From the NCBI GenBank assembly GCA_034687125.1, contig JAQGBZ010000356.1, forward strand, positions 1 to 64,000: a DNA stretch of 64,000 nt, given 5' to 3'. Position numbers and translations under genes: made by a program. This DNA comes from Neelides folsomi (lineage: Eukaryota; Arthropoda; Collembola; Neelipleona; Neelidae). Below are positions 35,089-45,335 of the stretch, in pieces. Positions within the stretch are counted from its first letter, which is position 1. Each line of letters begins with the position of its first letter. The notes beneath the pieces were generated by a model. That model was not told the origin of the DNA and made no database searches. It worked only from the letters and a program-made list of their open reading frames with translations.

Positions 35089-38000
35089 TTATTTCTTAGC
35101 CATAGCTCCAGAATTCTTTCGAGTTTTTTCCTCCACTTCGGCAGCGAGAGTTTTCCATTTTGCTAGGTTTAATTTACATCCTTCTAGCAGTGGCGCAGTC
35201 GATGGAATTATGCTTTGAAGAAGATCATAACAAGGAATACAAATCCCATTAATGAACCCAACCTATTTAAAATTAACAGAAATTTTTCAATCTATTATTT
35301 TTCATGAATTTTTCGTATTTTTAAAACTTTTTCGTTTCTCGATTTAATATTAATTAATGAACCTGACTCGATGGTTGAGTTTCAATTTTATCTCTATCCA
35401 TCATGGGAATTACTGCTTTCCCAGCTCTCTTCTCGAAATCTCCCTGTTCGTAGAATTCTTCAAAAATGACTTTCACTGTTTCAACTTGAATGTCCCAGGG
35501 TTTTGCAGAAGCGCAAAGGTCAGCTGCGGTCATGCAAATTGCTTGAAGAAGCATCCTTAAAATTTTATTTTATTAATTAGGAAACCACTTTGATCTATTT
35601 TTCTACTATTTTTGAATATTTCATTATTTATAATTTTCACAAACTTTTGTTCGGCGTTTGACCAAACAAAGGATTTGTTTTCTATAATTGAAGCGAGTTT
35701 TGCTTTATTTGGAAAGAACATTTCAAGATCCGTTGCAAGGATGCAATGCTTAATGTTTCTTAAAACTCTCTTGTAATCTTCAGATCCCAATTTGCCCAAA
35801 ATGTTGTGACCATCCTACAAATATTAATTATACATAAAACTCCTTTCTTTTAAACATTCACCAAATTAATTTAATTCAACACATACATTTCTATTATAAA
35901 AAATTTACTTGCTGGAGAATCATCACAGTTTGATTAAAATGATGATGCTCAAGTGTTGATGTTCCATAAATTGAAGCAAGTGGTGACATTGTTTCAATCA
36001 TAAACTTATTATTTTTTCCACGATGATCTACACATATAAAGTATTTTTATTTTTAATAATTGAACGATTACATAAAATGCATAAATCAATAAATCCAATA
36101 ATAGGGAATATTTTATCTTACCAAGATCATGACAAAGACAAGCCGTAAACATTGAAATAGCCTAAAAATAAAATGGATTCATTATAGTTAAATGTCTAAA
36201 TATAAACACAATCATTAAAATTGATGATCAGGTTTCGATCCATGTTTATTTAAAGATTGCGTAATAATAGTTTGTATTGAATTTACCTCTAAATCATGAA
36301 ATTTCTTCTCGCCTGGCTTCTTTAAAATAACGTACATGCAATGGGCAACAGTGAACCCATGTGTCCAATTATGATAGGGAACAATTCGGTAGTTTTTCTT
36401 CACCGTTAACACAAATCTGAATAGTGAGTCCAAATCAAGGTTGAGATAGGGAGATTTGGAAAAGAGATCAACGAACATGTAAACGCCATATTGGACTTTT
36501 TTAAAGTCATCAATAGCCATTGGAGAAAAGTAAAACCTATGAAATTTTATGATTTAATATTTAAAATAATTTAAATATATATTAAAAATAATTTATTATT
36601 AAAACTGAGGATTTTCTATGAATTTATATATTTTTACGAACTCATCTAGATGAGGAATGGTTTTCGGATATCCGTTATTTTTAATTTGGTCGAATTCTTC
36701 AGGTGAACATGTATTGTGGTAAGAGAGGACTTCAAGGGCCACTTTGTACTTTTGCTCCGATTTCCGAATTTTATCATAAAGTTTTGCATGGTGAAGAGCG
36801 AGGCCGCAATAAAGGGCAAATGTTTCAAAAGCTTGTTCGTCTTCTTTTGTAAAATACTCACCTAATCGTGTCCAATTTAATCCATAATTAATTCACTACC
36901 AGTAATTAAAAATTAATCGTTTTATATTGACATATAAAATTGAAACTTGATTAATCGAATTGTACCATTTTTCTTGTTAACCATTTGCACTACGCCAATG
37001 ACAACTCCTCTTATGAAGATCGGCATGCAAAGAATCGACTAAATGAAAATGTTCTGGTTATTTATCATAATTCAGTAACTGAAACCAATTCAAGAATTTA
37101 CTTAAATAAATTAAATTTTTTAACCTTTGTGACATAACCAGTAGCTTGATCAATGCTTCTATTGAATCTGCTATCATTGTAAGCATCAATAATGTTCAAA
37201 TTGTGTCCTTCTTTAGCGACAATTCCTGCTATTCCAACTCCCATTGGAAATCTAAAAAATCAAGCCAAAATTCATTACCTAGTTGACCCATTATAGTCGA
37301 TTCGGAAAAAATATGATAATGACCTTGAGGAGCCCTGTCAACTGCATTTTAAAAATTTTCAAATAAAAATTAATATTTTTATATTATTTGTTTTAAATAA
37401 TGCAGTTGACCTTAAGGTCATTATCATATTTTTTCCAAATCGACTATAGTTAAAATTTATTTATTAATTTTAATTCGGTTCTTTCATTCTTTATTCATTT
37501 ATGAACTATTTATTTGTGAAAATTCTTCCATTCAATTTTTACCTAATTTCTTTACTCGCTTGGGCATAAACTCCTCTCGTCGAACTAGCCGAAGTTGTAG
37601 ATTCCTCAGGAGTGTTGGGCTTTGTCCCCATGTCGAACAAACGAGCGAAGACTTCGTTAGTTCGTGTATCAACTAAAAAAAGCGACGCACGATCGGCGTC
37701 GACAAGCGTTTGGGCAAATCCCATCACTTTCTTCACAATCACATCCATTGAGACCATATCCATAAAGATATTCCTATTAATTAATTCTTCATTAATTAAT
37801 TAATTACAAAGGCTGATTAATTTAAAAATTAGATTTTTGATATTAAAAAAATCTTATTCTTGATATAAAAGTCAACCTGACGACTCCAAGAAGAAATTCA
37901 TGTTGTGCTTTTTGGAGTTCCATAGCTTTGTTCATTTCAGCATAGTGAAGTGAAATTCCTCCCCATACGAGATAACTGTTGACGATTTCCTCATCTTCGA

Positions 38001-39013
38001 ACATAAAAGGAGACCCAATATCTTTTCTGAACAACTCAAGAACTCCAAATAGTTTCCCATCAGCTCTTAGGATTGGATAACCAAGGACGTAAGCAGCGTC
38101 TGGTTTTTCAACCCCATAATTCCCAAGACCCTTTTCAAACTTTTCTTCAACTTCTTTCCTTGAGAGTCGGACGGCCGCTTCGGTGGCAATAATTCGGCAC
38201 ATGACGGAATAATTTGGTCCACTTACTGGAATGCTCTCCTCGATTCTCCCTATACTACTGCACATGTTAAGAATGTAGAAAAACATAATCAATGTAGTAG
38301 CTGTAATTAATTAGGTAAAATTAAAGGAATGATTAAAGGTTCTTTCCTTACTTACTTTCCTGTTTCCGAAAGGAGTTGAACGCTTAACTCATTTTTGCTA
38401 AGAATGAAAATGCGAAAAGAATCCGCTGAAACAGCATTGGAAATACAAAGAGAAGCTTCCCAAATAACAGATTCCTCAGGAGAATGATGATTGAGAGTAA
38501 TCGCCATTTCCTTTTTATTTTAATAAGTAAATTATATTAATTATTGTTTACTTAAATTACTAGTTCTACTTCCTCGTAAAAGTATTTCATCCGTGTTATT
38601 GTTTTTAAATATAATTTTTAATCAAATATTTAGCAGGTTCTAATCAAATTAGTTACATGCAGCATTATTTTCTTGTTTGCGTGAACTCCAAATTTCCATT
38701 TAGCCAAACTTGATTTTCTGTGAATGGCCGCCTTTTTCCTCAACAACAACCAATTCTCGATCATTTCCACATGAATGAATTTCTGAACGTAGTCGGCCAG
38801 GAACTCGGGATTCCGATTGAGGAAATTTGTAACATCGACTTCGGAAGGTCCAATCGGTTCCTTCTTCTCTAAAATAAATTAAATCTTATTTCCCCTTCAC
38901 TCAATATAATAATAAAACCCCAATCGTAATAAAAACACAATAAAAAAATATAGAAAAATTTAAAATTCACCTTCTTGGACGCAACAACCTCGTGAAGAAC
39001 AACAACCAAACAT
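35089..39013 (-). CDS. GAF-GAF cyclic-nucleotide phosphodiesterase (PDE5/11 type)
   Basis: Fourteen exons (39013-38971, 38868-38657, 38510-38356, 38257-37877, 37773-37543, 37251-37125, 37038-36966, 36861-36642, 36536-36287, 36161-36122, 36027-35909, 35814-35645, 35555-35363, 35262-35089) close to 795 residues. A Cys-rich N-terminus ([11 protein letters not shown], perhaps lipidated) and the [16 protein letters not shown] helix are followed by two GAF domains (about 90-250 and 265-440), which bind cGMP in this group. The PDEase domain holds HNWTH (536-540), HDLDHRGKNN (575-584), [15 protein letters not shown] and [10 protein letters not shown], so metal ligands are intact. HLDEF...SPMAIDDF recalls PDE11. 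Exon 8 to 9 needs the GTTCGT donor and exon 12 to 13 GTTTGT. It sits next to a decayed copy of itself. Confidence 0.92.
37292..37448. mobile_element. MITE-like palindromic element in PDE intron
   Basis: 157 bases flanked by TA on both sides. The arms begin TATAGTCGATTCGGAAAAAA and, on the other strand, TATAGTCGATTTGGAAAAAA; they match over about 37 bases with one mismatch, then again over GTCAACTGCATT after a small gap. No coding. The TA target and terminal inverted repeats suggest a Tc1/mariner-type non-autonomous element. Confidence 0.8.
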
Positions 39014-40020
39014 TTTCTCTATTTTTTAATCCCGCTTTCAATTTATTTAATTTACAAGTTTTAACTGAAGAGAAAGTCCGTCGATGTGGGGATTTCCTAG
39101 GCGAAATGAGAAATGATGGGAGAAAGTCGAGAAGGAAATGTATTTGGAGTGAAAGTTGATATCCCATCGATTGAAGGACGGAAACGGGCAATTAGCTAAT
39201 GATGGGAAGTACACAAATAGTCAAACATAGACAAACTCCCCTGGGGAATTTTAAACATAGATTATACTATAATCATTATACCATAATTCATTATTATTCC
39301 TCTTATATTCACTAATCAAATTCAACCAAGTTTTGGTCCAAAACAGGTTTCATGAGCCAGTGCGTAATTTTGCAATTTCCATAATACTTACTTTCCATAA
39401 TATAGTATACCATATAGTGTTGTGACCTTATAGGAGTTATAAGTTAGTATGTATAATAAGTAAGGTATTTAAAATTATATAGGGTTGAAAATAATGTTCA
39501 GTAAGCAATTGAGATATTGCGTCACCACGCTCCCTTCTCATCCGCTGGGATGAATCAATCGGAAAGGAAAGAAAGTAATTTTGGAAATACATTCGTTTCT
39601 CTTTAGACCTTTGGAGGATGTTCGCTCGTGCAATGCAATTAGATTCAAAGAATCAATTACAACCACTTTCCCAATTGCGTCACTCGCAATTCAATAAAAT
39701 GACTACAAACAAAAGAAAATGACTTTTACTTTATCCACCGAAAGAACGGACGATTTATTTTAGACAACGATCTTATTAACATTTCATAAAAACTTTTAAT
39801 AGACATATAGACAATATAAATAATTTTTATAATAAAAATAACAATTTTTAACTAAAACAAAATTTAACAAAATGCAATAATGTGTACAACAATAAGAGAT
39901 TAATTGAAAAATTTGTTTAAGTTAAAATGGTTAACATTTTTAAATATCTACTTTGGTGACTGTGACCGATGTGACCGATTTTTATAATGAACTTTAACAT
40001 AAAATTATATAAATGTAATT
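39014..40020. other. Intergenic, between PDE gene and PDE pseudogene
   Basis: PDE promoter side followed by AT-rich DNA. No open frame with family resemblance and no clear terminal repeats were seen. Confidence 0.4.
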
Positions 40021-42828
40021 TCCATACGCTTGGCTTTGAATTAGATGAAAGATCACAAGCATTCATTAAAATTCCCATCACTGCCATTCTATAAAAAAAT
40101 TAAAATTAATGAAATTTAGTTAAGAAATAAAATAAAAAGATAACAAATTCCCATCATCTTGCATCAATCAGTAAAACTATTAATTGGTATTTGTAAAAAA
40201 AAATCTTACTTGTGTTCAGTTTCCTTTATGTCAAGCTTCTTTTGGTCCACGAGAGTTTTAAGGATCACTCTGTTTTTATGGAACGTTTAGAGGTCCGTAT
40301 ACAAAATGAGCTCTTTGATTAATTGAAGCATTTCTTTGAATTCATTTTCTGAACGATTTTTATGTAAAATGTTGTGACCTTGCTAAATAAACATTGTCTT
40401 AAAACTGGACTTTTATATAAAATTAATATTTTAATTTCAAGTGCAATGACATGACATAAGAATTAGGATACATAAAGATTAAAGATATACCAAGTATAGG
40501 ATTGTGATCGTTTGATTAAAATGGTGATGTTCTAAAGTAGATGTCGAATGTAATTCCGACAATGAACTTTGTTCGGTCAGCATATAAGAATTAGAAAATC
40601 CCCTATCTATAGTCAATTATTTAGTAAATGCATAAAATGTTTAGGTCAGAATGCAAAAAGAACTTATTTAATTAATTACATACGGCCAATGTCGTGACAT
40701 GCAGAAGCAACAAAGAGGCATAGTCTCTATTTAAATAAATTTTTTCACATCAGTAATAATTCAATAACTATCGGTAAACTTCAATGGATTTTTTATAATA
40801 TTAAATCTTTAAAAAATTATTATCGTAATTCGTAATAATGGGGGAAATGAAAAAATTCTTACTTCTACTTTTGAGAATGAGTTTTTTTGAGGATGCAATA
40901 CATGGTGTTAGTGACACAGAAGGCTTGTTCCCAATTATGATATGGAACAACTCGGTAATTTTTCTTAACCGTTAGGAAAAATCTGTAAAGAACGACCAAT
41001 TCGACGTTATCGTGGAGCAAATCCTGGAACATGTAAACCATTTGGGTTACTTTGTCCATGTAGTTCAAAACATGTGGTTGGAACAAGAATCTAAGAATGA
41101 TGAGTTAAATTGATTATTACTTAATTATAACTAACTATATAACTAAATTTTATTAATTAATGTTTTAATCTATTCAGACAATAGGAGTTAATTAATTACT
41201 CATCAATGTTTTTAATTGGATCTGGATTTCCAAGTTTAGCCATTCCCCGAGCTTCCTCTTCAGATGAAACAATTAGTGAGACCATTGTTTCAAATCCATC
41301 TTTATATCTTTGTTCCGAAGTTAAACTATCTTCGTAAAGCTTGGCTTGTTCGAAGGCCAAACCACAATGGAGAAACTTCTTCGTCGCGTGAAGTAAAAAC
41401 TCCGCCATCTTTTTTATTCAACATTTCAATCACAATTTGAATTTTCCCATTATATTTAATCGACATGTAGAGAATAGCCGTTGTCTTTATTAATAAAAAA
41501 TAATTATATTAATATTTAATCAAGAAGAAATTAGCTTTCTTTTAACTCTCGAATTTTAACATCAACATTTTGTCTTCAGTAATTTTAATATTTATGAAAA
41601 AATAATTATTTAATTAAACCTTAAACCCCGAAGCTTGATCAATATTTGGATCAAATCTCGAATCATGGTAAGGATTATTGACATTTGCTGGAATTCCTGT
41701 CAAAGCCACTTGTCCCACAATTCCTTGTCCCATTTTAATCATCAATTTTCCAATATCTCCATTATCATCGAGATAATTGGAATAAAGCTCGTCCCTCCCA
41801 CGGTTTACACGAAAAACGGTCGCACGTTCAGCTCCCATTAAATACTTGGCGCTGTGGATCATCTTCTCAATCATTGTGTCTGGATCATGAAGATCTTCAA
41901 ATAACGAAGTATTAATTTTTAACAATTCTGAGGACAATTCCTTCTGGAACTTCATTTCATTATTTATGTCAATGTAATGAAGGGCAATTCCAGCCCATAC
42001 GAAATAACTCTTGATGATTTCAATGTCTTTGTCTTCAAAGGGATTGTTTGCTTCATTCCGATACAGCAACTTCATATAATATCCAAAATTAATCAAATTA
42101 GAAAAACATAAAAATGTTTACATTTATCATTTACAAATAACATATTCATTCATTTATTTAAAATTACTATTTAAGATTTTATTATTTAAATTAAATAAAA
42201 ATTACAATAACTCCGGCCAATTCTCCATCTGCGTGATTCAACGAATGAGCAAAAATATATGAGAAAGAAAGAACTTCAAAATGATAAGGTTTTCTGTCCC
42301 TTACAAATCTCTTAAGCATCGCTTCCCTTGTCATCGCTCTTGAAATCTCCGAAAGACCCACAAAAGTAAGAAGATTAGAATTTCCATCTCCTAATGAAAA
42401 GCCAATTTCTTGTTCTGAATCAACGTTTTTCACTTCGAAAAACTTTTCTCCTCTCCCTAATCTGATGCTCGAATACATTGAAGCATTTCTTAGATCTTTA
42501 TTACTAAACAAAATAAAAACAATTTATAAAAATTAATATAATAGAAAATATTACTCTATCATTTAAAGTAATTTTACAAAATATTGTAATTGGAAAATTA
42601 CTCGTAGTCAGTAATGAGTTGAAATCTGTCCGGGCTGTATCCAAATACAATGACTTTATCTGCAGATACAGCAATTTCAATTAAATGTCCGTAAAAGTAA
42701 AGCAGATCTTTAATATTGGGAACTCCTCCTCTTAGGAGTGTAGTGTTGATAATTTTGATAAACTTGAGTTGAGATGAAAGCATGTTCGAACGCGACTTAA
42801 AATTTCTTTCTTTTATTATTAAATTCAT
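40021..42828 (-). pseudogene. Decayed tandem copy of the GAF-PDE gene
   Basis: The gene order and domains of the neighbouring PDE are recognisable: a GAF-A part (42828-42598, 42505-42207), a GAF-B part (42072-41620), a block with NKKDGGVF and CGLAFEQAKLYE (about 41480-41200), the first PDE motif (41085-40870), CHDIGHRG split over 40736-40610, and EHHHFNQ. Breaks: a frameshift between DEEV and CGLA at about 41380; the second ligand of HNWTH is Gln (HNWEQ); a TAA stop follows TDL at about 40287; KPW reads KPSVW; and the last two family exons (QGDxE, VGFI) were not found. No frame is restored here. Splice sites of several exons survive, so a transcript or a GAF-only product is still possible. 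Confidence 0.8.
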
Positions 42829-42912
42829 TACAAAATTAACTTATTAGGTTTGCAGATGATCTATTTATTTATTACAATCTGTATTTGTGAGATTTATAAG
42901 TTGTGAAATTTA

Positions 42913-43242
42913 TTAAATATTATTTCTAACTTTATCAACTGTTGATCTTCTTTTCTGGTGCTCTATTATTTGCTTTTTTCTCCCATATCTTTCGTGCAGG
43001 ATATTTTCTAATGCTTCATCACTCAATTGTTGCCTCACAGCTTCACTCAAAAAGCCTTCATTATCATTGAGGTAAAAGCACACAGAATCTGCTTATTAAA
43101 TTAACATTAAATTCAAAATGTAAGGTATTAAAAATGAAACTTCCATATGAGCTATAATTTACTGCTTTAATAAGTAGAATCCCATTTTACCGTGAGTGCA
43201 AATATCAGAATCCGGAAGAGCTTTATTTTGTTTTTTGTTCAT
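42913..43242 (-). CDS. Small hypothetical protein
   Basis: Two exons (43242-43191, 43091-42913) give 76 residues: a short polar N-terminus, then SVCFYLNDNEGFLSEAV, a helical stretch with LSDEALENIL and a very basic tail (RYGRKKQIIEHQKRR). There is no signal peptide or membrane segment. I do not recognise it. The donor (GTAAAA) and acceptor (TTTAATAAG) are acceptable and the frame closes, but with so little sequence the call is tentative. Confidence 0.45.
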
Positions 43243-43603
43243 GATGTTAAAGCAGAAGAATTGATGGTCTTTATGAAATCATAGCTTTAATTTACACATG
43301 GCATGACAAAACAATGAAAGTCGACCGTTCAATGCTTCAATTCCAACTTCTCTTTTTGTGCAAAAAAACAAAATAAATAAAATGTATAAGAGAACAAACA
43401 ATTAATTTCCAAGGATTATTCAAAATGTTTCGGTTATGATAAAATCAATGCAACAAACTATGATGCTTTTATTGTATAAAAATTGATTAATTTGATTAAA
43501 ATTATGAACAATTACATTAACAACAATTATTACAAAAATATAAAAATGCCTCTTTTATTGGATATAGGGTATATCTATGAGATAAATTATGTTTAACTCT
43601 AAA

Positions 43604-44717
43604 TTAAAATATTTTCCAAAGACTGAATTTGACATTTTGTCTCAATTGCGTTCTTGTTCGTTTGTCGCATTCGTGAAAATAATCCAGGAGTTGTCCCGGT
43701 AGACATGAGAGTCTTTGGACTTTTGGCATTGGTGCGCATTCTGCATAATCATAGCATTTGGGTCTCCGGTCTATTTCTTTGTTAAACAGAATTTGGGTCT
43801 CTGAGGAGCAAAATCCCTGAGAATAGGTCTTGTAGCATTTTCCTCCTTTATTGAACCAATATCGAATAATGGACGAAGGACTTTCGTCTTCCTCTTTTTG
43901 GCAAGAATTCTTTCGACAAATTGGATCTCCGTTGAATCCAAACACGAGCCATTTTCCTTCTCCACATGGACCCTATACCAAATACCAAATCACAAAAATC
44001 TCAATAATCATTAAATTATGAATTAATAAAAAATCTTATAAAAGCTTAATTAATTGTTAAAAAGCTTTATTAATCGTAAAAAATCTTAATTAATCGTTAA
44101 AAATCTTAAAATCTTAAATTCTTAATAATACATAAATTATTATTTAAGATATAAAATCTTGAATCTTATGAAATTAAATAATTTTATAAGAAGTTAAATA
44201 TCAACTTGCTCCTTAATTGCAAACTTGTTTCAATCTAATTGATTAGCAGTTGTAGCACTGTGAACTCATTGATAGAGATTATTACAAAAAGCATAAAATT
44301 AAATATGTATAAATTCTTATACAAATTAAATATAATAAAGTAAAAAAGTAAATATTACCTTGTCATATGCGTAATAGCAGCTTTTCGTATGTGGCCAATA
44401 CAGTAAAGGTCTTCCACAACGAAGGGCCAAGTCACAGTCGCAAATTCCGTATTTGTTGTCGACCAGTGTGAAGGCCATGAGATGACCGCAAGGGCCACGT
44501 GATCCCACAGCGTAACATCTCTTCGTCTCTTTGTGGAACCTCCAAGGTTGACTTCCTGGGGCGTGAACTTCGCTGCACAACTCCGACCTGCAATTAATTC
44601 CTATTGAGGATGGAAACTGGTCAAAGCAGAGTCTTACTGAGGAAGTGACAATGCTCGTAATAGTGAAGGATAGAGGAAGAGCGTGGAGAGGAACAACGTC
44701 TTCTCCAACTCCATCAT
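43604..44717 (-). CDS. Secreted DUF4789-type Cys-rich protein
   Basis: Three exons (44717-44638, 44587-44359, 43972-43604) give 225 residues. The first exon is a signal peptide (MMELEKTLFLSTLFLYPSLLRA). The mature chain has three repeats of the form CY-x-x-(G/Y)...G-P/F-C: KRCYAVGSRGPC, SCYYAYDKGPC and KCYKTYSQGFC, plus CDCD and paired cysteines. This is the pattern of the arthropod DUF4789 family, whose function is unknown. Two adjacent ATGs occur; the first is used. A DUF4789 gene is one reason to call the genome arthropod. Confidence 0.8.
44030..44130. repeat. AT-rich imperfect tandem repeat
   Basis: Repeated TTAAAAAATCTTAATTAATC-type units inside the second intron of the DUF4789 gene. 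Simple, low-complexity, imperfect. Confidence 0.6.
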
Positions 44718-45335
44718 AACACTGTGAATGGAAAGTGGAGATGAGGGAGAGTGAAACTCCTGAATTCATTAATGAACCGGCTCACTCACTTTCTCATCTT
44801 AACTCAACAATTTAATGAAGGTGAAGGTCCAAATTACACATACAATTCTTATTTGTTTTTTTCTTTATGTAAAACTTCACACCTCTCACTTATCTTTTTT
44901 ATCTTATGCAGCCTTTCCTATATGATTTCTTAACCAAGCTTCTTAGCTATGTATATAGACATTACCTTTCATTTTACCATATAATAATAATTGGTATTGA
45001 AAAATCATCGATTTCTAATATTAATATACGAAAAATTATGCAAATTGTTAGAATCATACACAATTCAAATCATTTTATTCGGATGTTCTTTATTTTTTAA
45101 TATAAGGGAATTATGAAATGAACTTTATAATGAGGTTTTTAGTATAAATGAGTTACGAGTTGTGCTATATGGACAAAAATTAATTAAAGTTAAAATAGTG
45201 GGCATAGGAATTATTTTTTTATTCAAATCATTAAGTTGGAAATGAAATATTTAGCTGCGTGAAAACGAATCTCGAAGACATCTTCAAAAACTATTGATCA
45301 TTAGAATTAAGCAAATCGAGGGTCGCAAAGTCGAA
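44718..45335. other. Divergent upstream region of DUF4789 and MIC60-like genes
   Basis: About 620 AT-rich bases between divergent starts. Short open frames have no similarity to known families. Presumed promoters for both genes. Confidence 0.4.

Noticed and set aside
44030-44130. AT-rich repeats considered as a CRISPR-like or satellite array
   Set aside because: Units are imperfect, lack unique spacers, and are intronic low-complexity DNA.
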